Part shown: piece after piece, positions 45,932 through 57,271 of the stretch
Position numbering within the stretch: position 1 is the first letter of the stretch
Layout: every line of letters begins with the position of its first letter
Source of the DNA: Ixodes scapularis
Taxonomy: Eukaryota > Arthropoda > Arachnida > Ixodida > Ixodidae
Assembly: GCF_016920785.2 (NCBI RefSeq)
Contig: NW_024609846.1
Span: 120,555,473-120,619,472 of the forward strand
DNA length: 64,000 nt
Direction: 5' to 3'
Program-made: the position numbers and the translations under genes
Notes under the pieces: generated by a model
The model's input: the letters and a program-made list of their open reading frames with translations, nothing else
What the model was told of the DNA's origin: nothing
The model's database searches: none

Positions 45932-47955
45932 CAGACTTGTACGTAATCCGTTACAAGCAACGAAATTACTTGTAATCCCTTAAATGTATCAGTAATTTTG
46001 TAAGGGAATAATTACATATTTCCTAGAGTAATTTTAAAATAATTCCCTTACAATTTTTACGTAACGGATTCCTTGTAATTCGTTACATTTTTTTTTTTTC
46101 AGGAACAACCCCCCCCCCTTTCTAAAGAAAGGGTTGTTTTTATTTTGGTAAAGTCGAGCGCAGTCCCACCGTCACGCGAATTGACCAGAGCAAAGGGAGG
46201 CTTGGCACTCTTCAGTTCCGCAAAGCCTTTTTTGCAACACCAAGCCACTGAATCTATTTGTCAAAAAATCAAACTAAACAATTTTACAAAATAAAAAATA
46301 AAAGGGGGGGGGGGGAGGTGCAAGTTATATTCGCTTTTTAGCCCCTTTGTTTTTTCTTTGCGATCGAAGATGGGGAGAGGAGGACACCAAGTGATTGTGC
46401 GCCTCTTCGAGAAGCTCGAGGCTGTTAAGTGCACAGACAAGAATTAACAATGTCCTTCTCGGTTATAGTGACTACGAACATTTCATAATGTCACAACACG
46501 AGACAATGCTCGGTCTACCCTAAAATCCACCAAAGGAGATGTGATAATATGTAAAGGTGTTATTGCCACAAGCGTCCTCGTTCGTTGTTGCACACGTATG
46601 ATCTCCTCTTAGAAAACAGCTAGGATGTATTTTTTCTGTTCCTTTCACCTTACTTGACCCTGTTCTAAAAGTTACTTACTTTTTTTTAGTCCAACTTCTA
46701 GGGTTGGCCCACTTTATTTGTGAATTCCAGCCAGGTTATCTGCTTCTCAGTCACCCTTTTTGTGAGTCAGCTTTTTGCGAGCACTTCGCAAATGGTAATT
46801 TTTACAAATAAAACATAACATTGACTGACGTAGACTTTATATTTTGGGCTTGAGGAGAGAGTGAAACTCGTGAGTGGGGCCATAGTGCGACTTAGTTCTC
46901 TGTCCTTCGCTGCCCGTGGCATCAGCGGACGTCTATCTGAAGAACACCGAAGTAAACTGCAGTCGGTTCGTGCTCCGTGCGTTTTTGAACGGCATCAAGA
47001 GAGGTACACACGGCAAACGTGCGTTTACATTTCCATCTTTAACCGATGTTCTAATTAATTGCTGTTATGAGTGTCTTTTTTTTTTCCCCCGATTACTTAT
47101 ATTTATATACTGGAAACTTTTTTTATTCACCAACGTCTCAACCGAGGCTCGACCTGTTCAGAACCAAAGAAAGAAGAATATCGAGTCAAAGCTTATTTAA
47201 TATTTAATTATCACCTTACGGTTACAACTATGTTTTCTATTGTCTGGCAATATATGCCGGTATAGTAAGATGGACATAAATCAATTCTTATTCTAGTTTT
47301 GGCTAATTGTATGACGACTTCTACAGCTTCGCGATTTCGACAATGGAGAATTTTAGGAGATCAGTCCGATGACTCCGATAACGATACTTCGCCGCCGCCT
47401 TTGCGCATTCATCATATCGTTATCTGGGGCATCGGAGGTATCGAAACGATCTACTAAAACTCTCAAATATCAGGCAACGGCTGCGACAACGAAGCTTTGC
47501 TTTGTCATCTAGGTAAATATCTTCTCGTAAATAGTACTTCCATTGCTGCGCTGAAGAAGCGGAATGCAGATCATAGAGCGGTCGTGAGGCACAGTATGCC
47601 ACTCCCATCCAGTGCCTCAGTTCAAAGGGTATTCAGCGTAGCAGTCGACATATTGAGTAAGAAATAACGCTAAATGTCTCACGAGACTTTCGAGAGTGAG
47701 CTGTTGCTCAAAATAGTCAAAATCATTAAATGGAGCAGGTTGCAACAATAAGAACTTGAATAACCTTCTTCCTTTTGTTTCTTAATTGAGAAAAATATTG
47801 TTGAAAGTAACGCCCCGAAAGTAACGGATTACTTTTTGGGGTAACGGTCACTTACTTTCATGGAAGGGTAATTGTAATTGTAATAAATTATAATTTAGCC
47901 TTGAGTAATTGTAACTGTAATTCCTTACTATTTTTCAGTAACGTGTACAAGTCTG
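45932..47955 (+). mobile_element. hAT transposon, 2.0 kb, degenerate
   Basis: Ends CAGACTTGTAC and GTACAAGTCTG are inverted, flanked by a perfect 8-bp duplication CCTATGGG (45924-45931, 47956-47963). Sub-terminal regions repeat GTAAC/GTAATTAC-type words. A decayed transposase C-terminus lies near the right end. Confidence 0.88.
47596..47730 (+). pseudogene. hAT transposase dimerisation domain remnant
   Basis: Reading from 47596 gives LPSSASVQRVFSVAVDILSK, two stops, then SHETFESELLLK. This matches the order of the conserved hAT C-terminal dimerisation motif. The stops show it is dead; the rest of the transposase is not readable. Confidence 0.75.
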
Positions 47956-47972
47956 CCTATGGGCGTACCAGA

Positions 47973-47996
47973 CCCCCCCCCCCCCCCCCCCCCCCC
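47973..47996. repeat. Poly(C) run of 24
   Basis: Lies 10 bp outside the hAT target duplication; a matching (TG)n-G run lies on the other side at about 45884-45912. Confidence 0.9.
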
Positions 47997-49186
47997 GGGT
48001 TGCACATTATTACTAGTGATGGGCCAAAGTTTTGCCGATTCGAAAATTGAACTTTCGCCGAACTTTTCTAAAGGTTCGGCAAAGATACAGCAAAAAATGC
48101 ACTGCTACCAAACTTAACGTTGATATTTAGTTTTTTAACAAAAAAAAAAGGGTTTTGTTTTTGTCTTAACTTAAATACATGTAGTGCCTATTGGCACAGT
48201 TATTACTAATAATAAGGTGATATTCTACAAGATAGTTCTGTCGGTGTCGCTTTTGTTGATTACTGGCAATTTTAGTGTCGGCTTGAAGAATGTGGCGTGA
48301 CAACGAGGTTGGATAGTAGCCGGCGCAGTCACGAATCGGGCTGCGAGAGTTTCAATTTTGAGGCCTCATCAGCGCAAGCCTGCAAGTGTGTGTGGTGTAA
48401 ATTCAAATGCACTAACACTGCGTTTTTACTTTCTCTGGGAGTAACCGTTCTGTGCGTGAAAACGAATGCAACAGTTGCTGACCCTTTACCAGAAGAGGCA
48501 ACAATATTGTAAATATGCATGTTTTTCGATTTGAGTCACTTGACGTCAGCTTTGCATGAAAGTGTGCGTCCCATATTCGCTACGTCTCGTTTTTAACCTT
48601 TAAAATGCCGGTTTCTGATGTTTGGACAAACACGGACGTTTAGAAAGATGGGAAGAGTTAGGAATGTCGGATTTGCAACGTCGAGCGTGTATAGTTTTGT
48701 GTTCGGTTTTATGCAGATACATGAAAATCGCGAAATAACGCGAACTAAAAGCAATATTATTTTGTTTTGGCACAAACTACCTGTGAGCCGAAAACAGGAT
48801 TGTTATAATAATACTAAAACTACTACTACTACTACTAAAAATAATAATAATTTTATTTGAACGTACTGGAAGGGGCCCATGTGGCGGTGTGCTGGGTTAG
48901 GCAGATAGGTGAAAACCCTTACTCAGATTAACACACCCTACAGCGCACTACTGCAAAAGTACACTCATTGCTTACACACGAAAAAGAAAGGAAAAATTCA
49001 AACGAACCGCGCTGACTGACAGCTCGTTTTTATACACTTTGTCTTCTTCTATGTCTGGAACTAACGAATTTCCCGAATTACGCCCATCAATTTCCTAGAC
49101 GCCTAGAAAACGTTTTTCTTTTTCTTTCAGGTTCAAAGATGGCATATTGATACAGTTTTCAGGATTCCTGACAATGTGTTCGGCTT

Positions 49187-49777
49187 CTATAATTTCGTTA
49201 ATTGATTACTGTGCCTACCTAAAATTGTACAAGATGGCAGGTGGACCTCGCACCCACAATCGCGGCAGTGTATGCCCAGGTGGCCAGAGTTAGCTCTGGT
49301 ACTATTGTTTTTGTGTTCATGGAGCCTATCATGAAGGCATCGTCCAGTCTGCCCTATGTACGTTTTTCCACACGAAAAAGGAACTGAATACACCACTTTT
49401 TCCGCGCACTCGACGAAGCTGTTCTGATGTTTCTTGGTACAAGTTATTGTTCGGTGGGAATATGATGAGTTAACTTGTTTGCACAGGTTGGCAAGCTGAT
49501 TAGGAGCAGAGAAGACGCCGTCAATGTGTAACTTATTAGCGATTTTTCTGATGCCATGAGAAAACCTGTGTATGTAGGGAAGAACGACTTGTCTCGTGGT
49601 TCTATCTCTGGCTCTTGGTGTGACAAATGTTCTTTTATTTTTGGTTTTCAGGATGCTCTCTGCAATCGATGTTAATAAAGAGATGGGAAATCCGGCAGAT
49701 GTTAATCTTGAAATGTGCGCATCAAAACTTACTGAAATAAGGTGCTCGCAAAATTTTGAAGAAAGTTGTTTAGACAT
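49187..49777 (-). pseudogene. Penelope-like RT C-terminus with GIY-YIG endonuclease domain
   Basis: A 196-codon frame. Residues about 60-75 (VVLPYIHRFSHGIRKIAN) are the connector after the RT domain. Residues about 128-190 are the GIY-YIG nuclease: VVYSVPFSCGKTYIGQTGR, then LHDRLHEHKN, then GHLGIHCRDCGC. GIY reads VVY, as is usual in this family; YIG, Arg, His and Glu are present. The RT catalytic part is missing because the copy is 5'-truncated, so it is not functional alone. Confidence 0.82.
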
Positions 49778-50049
49778 AATTATACGATTCCTCTTTTTAC
49801 CAGCTTAGAATGTGCTGATTTGAAAGGAAGAATCTTTTTTTTTTTACCCCTTGGCTCATAGGTCACTGAAATAAAGTGCTCGCAAGAGTTTTGAAGAGAG
49901 TTGTTTAGACATATTTTTACGATTCCTCTTTTTACCAGCTTAGAATGTGCTAAATTCAAAGGAAGAATCGTTTTTTACCCCTTGGCTCAAATGTCACTGA
50001 AATGGAGTGCTTGCAAGATTTTCGAAGAGAGTTGTTTAGACATAATTTA
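49734..50049. repeat. Tandem repeat within PLE copy A, unit about 131 bp
   Basis: Two full units (49734-49865, 49866-49996) and a partial one (49997-50049), each opening CTGAAATRRRGTGCTYGCAA and containing ACGATTCCTCTTTTTACCAG. Confidence 0.85.
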
Positions 50050-50065
50050 CTGAAACGGAGTGCTA

Positions 50066-50890
50066 TTTCGTGCACTCAACTTCAATGACATAAGAGCCAA
50101 GGAATAAAAAAACGATTCTTCTTTTCAATTCAGCACATTCTAAGCTGGTAAAAAGAGGAATCGTATAAATATGCCGAAACAACTCTCTTAAAAAATCTTG
50201 CGAGAGCTCCATTCCAGTAAGCTTTGATGCGCAAATTTCAAGATTAACAATTGCCGGATATCCCATCTCTTTATTGACACCGATTGCAGAGAGCATCCTG
50301 AAAACCAAAAATAAAGGAACATCTGTCACACCAGGAGCCAGAGATAGAACCACGAGTCCAGTCATTCTTCCCTACATACACAGGTTCTCTCCTAGTTCTC
50401 TCATGGCATCAAAAAAATCTCCAATAAGTTCAACATCGACGTCGTCTTTTCCGCTCCTAATACGCTTGCTGACCTGTGCAAACAAGTAAACTTACCGTAT
50501 ATCACTCTATGTTACTATATTACCACCGAACAGTACGCTGTACCAAGAAACATCAAAACAGCTTCGTCGAGTGCGCAGAGGAAGTGGTGTATTCATATTC
50601 CCCTTCGTGCGTTAAAACGTACAGAGGGCAGACTGGACGATTCCTTAATGATAGGCTCCATGAACACAAAAACAATAGTACCACAGCTAACTCTGGCCAC
50701 CTGGGCATACACTGCCGTGATTGTGAATGCGATGTTCACCGGCCATCTTGAACAATGTTAGGTAGGCACAGTAATCAATTACCGAGAGAAATTACTGGCG
50801 CCGAACACATCGTCAGGAATTATGAAAACTGTATCAATACACCATCTTTCATCCTGACAAAAAAAGAAGAAACATTTTCTAAGCGTCTAA
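50066..50890 (+). mobile_element. Penelope-like element copy B, 5' portion, head-to-head with copy A
   Basis: An inverted copy of 48.9-50.05 kb whose coding part (about 50274-50830) matches copy A. It has a mutated motif (KTYRG instead of KTYIG) and a stop after DVHRPS. Its 3' continuation is displaced to 53481-53735 by an insertion. Confidence 0.78.
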
Positions 50891-51133
50891 GGCTGTGTTC
50901 CAAAATTTGCTCGATCCGACTCCAGAGTAAAGGTTTCGTACCTTGGCGTTCCGAACTTACTCGCGCTTACTCGGTGACGTCACAACTCTTGTTCCAGAAG
51001 CGGGTTGTTTACTCCGGAGTAATTACTCACGCCACCTTCCTCGATCGGGGGGTAAAGCCGGATCAAATCAACTAAATACGTCACGTGATCTGTTCGTCGT
51101 CTGCTTCCTGCGCTGACAGCCGTCAAAGCTCGT

Positions 51134-52232
51134 TTGCTCCGTTGGCTTTGGCGGCCGGGCCTCTCTTTACTTCGAAGAATCACCCGACGACCCCTATCAC
51201 GATTTGGCATTTCTCTTCGCACCCTGCGTTACCTCGGGTGGAAACCAAAACCATCAATCATCACCAGAAAATCTACTCCTCCTTGGGCTGTTCGCACAGT
51301 CTTATCCCATGAGCACGTTCCAGGCGTAAAGAAGAAAAATAATTCAGATCCCCCGAGTCTCAAATATTGTACAGATGAACACGTTGCGACTGAATTCAAA
51401 GATTTTCTTTGAGTATATACCTATAGATCGGTTGACCATTTCAAAAGAAGCAGCACCTCTGCCTTCTGCATCCCAAGCCTTGGCATAGAGTGGGCTGGAC
51501 GGCTATAAAGAATGGTCTCCACTACGACAGCCGAACTGTGTGCCATACTTGAGGCCTTGAAGGCTCTACAAACGTCTCCGCCTCAGCCTACCGTCATTCT
51601 AACTGACTCCCGGGGAGCCCTTTTCTGTCTACGCAAGCAAACCCAAATAGGAGAACTCGTGGAAACAACAGGAACAGCTCTTTATGCACTAGAAGACGCT
51701 GGTTTCACCGTTCATTTCCAATGGGTGCCCTTCCACGTGGGAGTAAGCGGAAATGAAACAGCAGATCGTCTCGCTTCTCCAGCCCACGATTCCGCTACGA
51801 CACTCGTGTCCGACAGACGACCGCCGGCTCCAAAAGCAAGTTCGCCTGCATATTTCATCCCTGGGTCCAGCGGAAGAATCAGGGCACCAAACTTGCCTCC
51901 TAGGTGGTCTCAGCCGAGCAGAAGCTACAGTTCTACTTCGCCTCCTCACTGGAAGTGCGAAGACCGGAAAAGTACTGTATCGATGGGGCCAAAGGAAGTC
52001 GCCTCTATGTGACGCTTGCAAGGTCTTAGAAGACGCCGAGCACATCCTCTGGGAATGTCCTAAATACAACGTTCAAAGGCAGAGATTCTCCCAGCAGCTT
52101 CAGGACCTTCGTCCTCCACTCGAGGAAACTGATGACATTATTTTTCCACGGGGCTCTCGAGCCCGTCTCAGACATATGCAGGTCCTTTTTTTGCGTTTTT
52201 TAAAGGACTCTGGACTTTTAGCACAATTTTAA
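51134..52232 (+). pseudogene. 5'-truncated LINE: RNase H domain and Cys-rich tail
   Basis: Frame 51134 (to 51412) continues after in-frame stops at 51412 and about 51506 into TTAELCAILEALKAL, TDSRGALFCLR and FQWVPFHVGVSGNETADRLA, the RNase H blocks with E, D and the late His/Asp region. Near 51770 the frame shifts to one ending at 52232, which carries a CxxC...H...C tail (CDACK, HILWEC). It is related to, but clearly different from, the intact LINE at 55-61 kb. Dead. Confidence 0.8.
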
Positions 52233-52260
52233 AAGCAGCCGATTCGAGAACAGCACGTAT

Positions 52261-52264
52261 GTGT

Positions 52265-52295
<31 letters not shown>

Positions 52296-52299
52296 TGTG
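52261..52299. repeat. (TG)n followed by G-run
   Basis: TG dinucleotides run into a G-run of about 17; lies just after the LINE pseudogene stop. Confidence 0.85.
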
Positions 52300-53480
52300 G
52301 ACGTGTAGCGACAAGTGATTATTAACAGTCACCGCCGGCCTTCCTCCTCTTTCCTTCCTTCCTCCTTCCCCATCTCCTGTTTCCTTTCTCTGCTCTTCTT
52401 TGCGTTTCCCTCTGTTCTTCGGACGGGACATCGTCGGCGTTTTTCCCGCATGACAAACTCCGCCCTCTCTACTACTTCACGGAAATCCTCCTCCTCCTCG
52501 CTTTGGCGGCAGACATTCGATATAACAAAGAATGAGGTGCAGCCATTTATGTGCTGTTTTCAACGCAGGAATTAATTGCACCACATTCAGACCGTGTACT
52601 TCCCCTCAGGAAGGTATACTTGTTATTATCAGAGCTCGAGCGTAAACAGGAGCTTCTCCGCATCCTGATCCTCGGTAGGAACTCTGTATTCTTACGTTAA
52701 AAGATGAAAACGTTCGAACGAAGTAGATAATGTAGAAGTTTTGGGGGTTTTTTTTTTTCTCCCCAGAGCGTGTGTAATGAGAGGATAACGCATGTGAAGC
52801 AGTGAAGGCACGAAGATTTTATGTATACGATCAGTCAACAGCCCCCCATCACGTTTCCCTCCCTAATAAATTGCTTATAGCGGTTTCGAAGTGCTCTCTG
52901 TGATTTTATAATCCTATTCGCGTCAAAGCGAACGTGAGTTACATATCACTGTTGAGAAAGCCCCATGCGCTCTACCGCTCTACCGTGTGGAAGCAATATC
53001 CGCAGAACGTAATCGGTGGTAATTACGATGAGTTGAGGCTGTTTATGGCACCTGGACTAGACTTACAGCGATCGCCCAGATTAATGAAAACAAAAATGTT
53101 GATGTCGAACTGAAAGGAATTAGTCATTTTTATTTCAATATACAGCCCAAAAGCAAAGTGAGCAAAAGGAGGCTGGTTAAGCCATTTCAGGACAAACCGC
53201 GTCGTCACTGTCAAAGAAAAACTTCGAAGCGATTAACATTATCGTCTCTGTGTGGTTTCTACATGATCTAAAGGGATCCTCTGCTATTTTCCGCCATCGC
53301 TGCTATGTCTTTTTCTTTTTTTTTTTTCCCGTAGCCCGAGACGAGGCCAATCCGCGTAGTATCCAGGTGATTATCCCGGCCGTTCCAAAATTGAGTCGCG
53401 GATTGTTTACTCGCGATGTCACGTGGTATTACCAGATGACGTAGAGACAGGTTACTCTGGTAAGATTTGGAACATAGCAT

Positions 53481-53735
53481 AGTAGATTGATGCGCGTGAT
53501 TCGGGAAATTGGGTAGTTCCAGACGTAGAAGACAAAGTATATAGAAACGAGTTGTCAGTCAGCGCGGTTCGTTTGAATTTTTCCTTTCGTTTTCGTGTGT
53601 AAGGAGTGAGTGTACTTTTGCAGGTAGTGCGCTGTAGTGTGTATATCAATATGAGCAACCAACTCGTCCAAGCTGCTACCTTCCGCAGAGTGCCTGCCAG
53701 CCCGCCACCACATGTGAGAAAATAAAAAACAGACA
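53481..53735 (+). mobile_element. Penelope-like element copy B, displaced 3' end
   Basis: Matches the inverted complement of 48860-49090 (GTAGTTCCAGACGTAGAAGA, GTACTTTTGCAGGTAGTGCG) and ends near AAATAAA at about 53720. Confidence 0.75.
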
Positions 53736-53914
53736 TTTATATGTACATAATATACACACAACAGAAAGTACACAAAAAGGAAAGAAAATATCTTTCCCAT
53801 ATATCCTTGCCAGCTCTCGTGACTCTGCCCGTTTGACAGCAGTGGGCTGGGCACACTGAGTGTAATTTTCAGTTGTCACTCTCATACCTCGGCAAACCTC
53901 ACTCATGAGGGCCC

Positions 53915-53966
53915 TCACTCACCCTCACTCACCCTCATCTTCACAGGTGAGGTGAGGGTGAGTGAG
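53915..53966. repeat. Inverted CTCACTCACCCTCA repeat (hairpin)
   Basis: CTCACTCACCCTCA is faced by TGAGGGTGAGTGAG across a short spacer, at the edge of the minisatellite. Confidence 0.7.
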
Positions 53967-54243
53967 TTCCTGAACCAGGAAAATTCATGAGTGTGAGGGT
54001 GAGTGAGGGCGGTGAGGGCCGTGAGGGCTGTGAGGGCGGTGAGGGCCGTGAGGGGGGTGAGGGCCATGAGGGCCGTGAGGGCGGTGAGGGCCGTGAGTGC
54101 GTGAGTAGTGTGAGGGCGGTGAGTGCGTGAGGGGTGTGAGGGCCATGAGTGCGTGAGGGCAGTGAGTGGCATGAGAGACGTGAGGGCCATGAGGGCCGTG
54201 AGGGCGGTGAGCGCATGAGGTGTGTGAGGGCCATGAGAGCGTG
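53967..54243. repeat. 9-bp minisatellite GTGAGGGCC, about 30 units
   Basis: Variants GTGAGGGCG, ATGAGGGCC, GTGAGTGCG and similar follow one another. Because the unit is divisible by three, all minus frames stay open and mimic Ser/Pro/His-rich proteins. Confidence 0.9.
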
Positions 54244-54350
54244 ACACATGCCATGCCCCCCCCAGAGTGGGGGGGGCAAGACACATGCCATGCCCCCCCC
54301 ACTCTGAGCACTGAGGGGGCAAGCGCCCCCCCTTGCACCCCCCCCCCTCC
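54244..54350. repeat. C-rich direct repeats ACACATGCCATGCCCCCCC
   Basis: Two copies of the 19-mer, separated by AGAGTGGGGGGGGCAAG, then further C-runs. Confidence 0.8.
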
Positions 54351-54359
54351 CCGGTCGGT

Positions 54360-55340
54360 ACGCCCATGAGAATGTGTTATAGGTAGGGTTCGGCCACGGT
54401 CCCACTGAATGTGGCAGTTTAGGTACTTTTCAGCAGGCCATTACTCATCTCCTTTTAAATACTGTTTTTTGGGATTGATGTCATTTGAAAGGCAATGCAA
54501 TCCTCTTTCATTTGATATTATGTATGTGTTGGTTTTTACTGTTCATGCGCATTTGTAGCGTTGCGAATATGATGGCGCGGACCCTCACTTGCTCCGCTAG
54601 TTCATGTTTTATGAACGATCCATTAAAGATAGCACGGTTCCAATATAGCAGTTTTGTTAAGATGATTTCGGAGCAGAATCTAACGATCCACTTTTTTGAT
54701 ATTTGCACTACTTTGTTTTTTTCATCCCTCCAAATGTTGCCCTAAAATTGACATTTTTCCGCACAAATATGTTTTTAATGAGAAGAGCTAGGGCAATGAA
54801 ATTAGCTACAGATGTAGTGCTTATAATTGGTAATATGCAGAAAAAAATTTAATGTTGTGTAAATTTTTTTTTGTTTAGATATTTTATATCAAACGTAGCA
54901 CTTTTTTGTGCTTCGTGTCATGTTAGTTCAAATGCCGCTGAAGAAATAATTAAACTATGATAAAATCTTTTATAGCATTTAGAGCTACAATGCTTGCCCA
55001 AGAGGTGGACGATGGCTTTTTTTTTTTCATTTTCAAAGTCATAACGCTCCAGGAGCCCTTCAAACTTACCTGTTTTTGACGCATATCTGTTTTGGACATC
55101 AAACAGATTTATTGGCATTTAATAACATTTATAGTTTGGAATAGATATACATTGCGATGTATTAAATTTTCACAATGATATTGCTTTGGTTTCTTAATAG
55201 GTGTGGAGCTTAGCTAATTTTAAAAACAATTAAAAACTGTTTGGGTGTTTTGTTGCGCTATCTGGCGGATGGCAGACAAACTGCTGATTTCTAATGTTCA
55301 AAAAATTTCCGAGGGCGGTTTTGGCGTCTGTATCATCATC
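54360..55340. other. AT-rich sequence without recognised gene
   Basis: No coding or element boundaries recognised; this is the left flank of the LINE. Confidence 0.4.
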
Positions 55341-55420
55341 AATCTCCGTGTCGAAGGAAGAAGATGATGGTTCGCTGAGGAAGACGTGTCCTCGCAGCGC
55401 TCCGCTCAGCTTCGTTCAAA

Positions 55421-57271
55421 ATGCTACATCCGAACAACATTTCGGGTTCCGTGCCCTCAACGGAGGACATGGAGACCACCCAGGCTCACCTCACCCCCAT
55501 AGTCGCCCCCGTGGCGACCCCGGCTCTGCCGAGCAAGCAGCCCGAAATCACCACCCTAAACTTCACTGGCCCGCCGGGCTTTCAGGTGGGCAACATCAAG
55601 TTTGGAGGCGGTTCTCCCCCCTCCACAGAACAACTAAATCAAACCACGCAGCTCGTGCGTAACGCCCTCGCGGATCTACCTCAAGATCTGCAAATCCAAG
55701 CCCTCCAATCCGCTATTGGAGAACGATTTTACATTCAAGTCCGTCTAAAAGAGACACCATCAAAACGTCTGACCGAACAATCGTTAGACAAAAAACGCAA
55801 GACTCAGAAAAGAGTGACCACCCTCCCTGGCGGGCACGACAAAACGACAGCAAATGTGCCGCTCGTCCAGGCAACAGTGCTAGACACCTCTATGGAGGCA
55901 TACCCCACAGATAAGTCCACACCAGATGACGCAGAGCCGGTGCAGCTCGACCCCGACACAAACGGCGAAGACTGGCACACGGTTACGTACAAAAAGAAAA
56001 GAAGGCGGAAGGAATCTTTAGTTCCCCCTGACTCCCTCAACACCGGGGGCAACCCGCGGGCGAGAGCAAAGCAGCCCAATCGCTGGGAGTTCGAGTACAA
56101 AATACGTCTTACGCACTCCCAAACATCTATCAAACCAGTCTTACATCTGCTCCAAATGCAGCTCACTCCAATCTCAAAGGACTTTACACTACACCTGATC
56201 GAGAAGAGTAACATAATCTCGCTTCGTACGAACTGCAAGAACGTGGCGGAAGCCGTGGAGCAAGTTACTCATTTTTCCCTCAACTCCCAGCAAGTCCCTG
56301 CCCAGGTCTTCCGGACCTACGGCGCCACATACACGAAGGGGGTCATTTACGACATCTTCCCACTGGAAGAAGACCCGAAAGACGAGATACTCAACTCGGA
56401 CCTTGAAAGTGACAAAATACGCCTAGTCTCTGCACGACGATTAGGGAAATCCAACACGGCCGTCCTCACATTCGACGGCCTGAAGCTCCCGCGCTCCGTA
56501 TTATATGGACGACGCTTCATGAGAGTTTACCCACACAAGCCAAAAGCGGTCACCTGCGGCAAATGTCACCGCCTCGGACACAAGCAGGACATATGTCCTT
56601 ACCCAGCCGTTTGCCCGCGTTGCGGCACAACCCACTCTACTTCAGCCACGTCTGGCCAAGGCCCTGATTGTCCGTCTGAGGTACCCTATTGCCAGGGGTG
56701 CAAAAAGACGGGCCACCTGGGCACAGACCGTCTATGCCCTACCTGGCTACAAACCAACAAAAAAATGCGCGAAGAAGTACAAAGGTATAAGGAACAGCAC
56801 AAACAACATCAACAGCTGCTGCAACAGGATAAACGGCCCCCACCTACATCTCTTTTTGAATACCCGCAGCTCCCCTCTTCGCAGAGCCTGGAAAGAACCA
56901 TTGCAGCACACAACACGTGGGCAACCCAGCCTCATCTCGACCAAACAAATCCTAAATTACCTTGGGATTCAAGAGTCACCGACATGCAAGAAATCCGCAA
57001 TATGTTCAGGGCTCTGAAAGACGAAATCGAAAGAGTTTCGACAGCTCTGAACGCTCGTATGGACGCGGCCCTCCTTGCCGAGCAAGAGTTTAACAAACGG
57101 TTACAACAGCAGCAACAGCAACAGCAGCAACACCAAAGTTTTTTCAACCAAATCCGGTCCGTCATTAACCTCCCCAGCTCGTCGCCAAATGATCAGGATC
57201 CTTCAATGGAATTGCCGCGGACTCGGTCAACGAGCGGCGGAGCTCCGCACCCGATTCCTCGAACGTCCTGA
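55421..57271 (+). CDS. LINE ORF1, gag-like nucleic-acid-binding protein, 616 aa
   Basis: Starts at the first ATG of the element. Residues 1-200 are low-complexity and polar. About 215-375 is the conserved gag-like region of I/Jockey/R1 ORF1 proteins, containing LVSARRLGKSNTAVLTF. Three cysteine knuckles follow at about 379-392 (CGKCHRLGHKQDIC), 397-415 (CPRCGTTH..., spaced) and 424-440 (CQGCKKTGHLGTDRLC). A helical, Gln-rich tail has a run of nine Gln near residue 565 and ends PRTS. The expected role is to bind element RNA and form the particle that carries it to the nucleus. It overlaps ORF2 in another frame; no stops or frameshifts are visible. Confidence 0.92.
   Translation: MLHPNNISGSVPSTEDMETTQAHLTPIVAPVATPALPSKQPEITTLNFTGPPGFQVGNIKFGGGSPPSTEQLNQTTQLVRNALADLPQDLQIQALQSAIGERFYIQVRLKETPSKRLTEQSLDKKRKTQKRVTTLPGGHDKTTANVPLVQATVLDTSMEAYPTDKSTPDDAEPVQLDPDTNGEDWHTVTYKKKRRRKESLVPPDSLNTGGNPRARAKQPNRWEFEYKIRLTHSQTSIKPVLHLLQMQLTPISKDFTLHLIEKSNIISLRTNCKNVAEAVEQVTHFSLNSQQVPAQVFRTYGATYTKGVIYDIFPLEEDPKDEILNSDLESDKIRLVSARRLGKSNTAVLTFDGLKLPRSVLYGRRFMRVYPHKPKAVTCGKCHRLGHKQDICPYPAVCPRCGTTHSTSATSGQGPDCPSEVPYCQGCKKTGHLGTDRLCPTWLQTNKKMREEVQRYKEQHKQHQQLLQQDKRPPPTSLFEYPQLPSSQSLERTIAAHNTWATQPHLDQTNPKLPWDSRVTDMQEIRNMFRALKDEIERVSTALNARMDAALLAEQEFNKRLQQQQQQQQQHQSFFNQIRSVINLPSSSPNDQDPSMELPRTRSTSGGAPHPIPRTS

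Larger units (their letters stand above)
48826..50049 (-). mobile_element. Penelope-like element, 5'-truncated copy A
   Basis: Carries the C-terminal reverse-transcriptase connector and GIY-YIG endonuclease region, a 3' UTR with AATAAA (minus strand, near 48853) and a (TAG)n/(AAT)n microsatellite tail at about 48805-48853. Its 5' side consists of tandem 131-bp units (49734-50049). Confidence 0.75.
50891..53480. mobile_element. 2.6 kb insertion splitting PLE copy B
   Basis: Left end GGCTGTGTTCCAAAAT and right end ATTTGGAACATAGC are imperfect inverted repeats, and sub-terminal AGAGTAA/GTGACGTCAC words recur. The duplication at the target is unclear, so the superfamily is undecided. The interior holds a broken LINE fragment. 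Confidence 0.5.

Noticed and set aside
53915..54405. Ser/Pro/His-rich proteins of 117-154 aa on minus
   Set aside because: A 9-bp minisatellite keeps all three frames open; no other coding sign.
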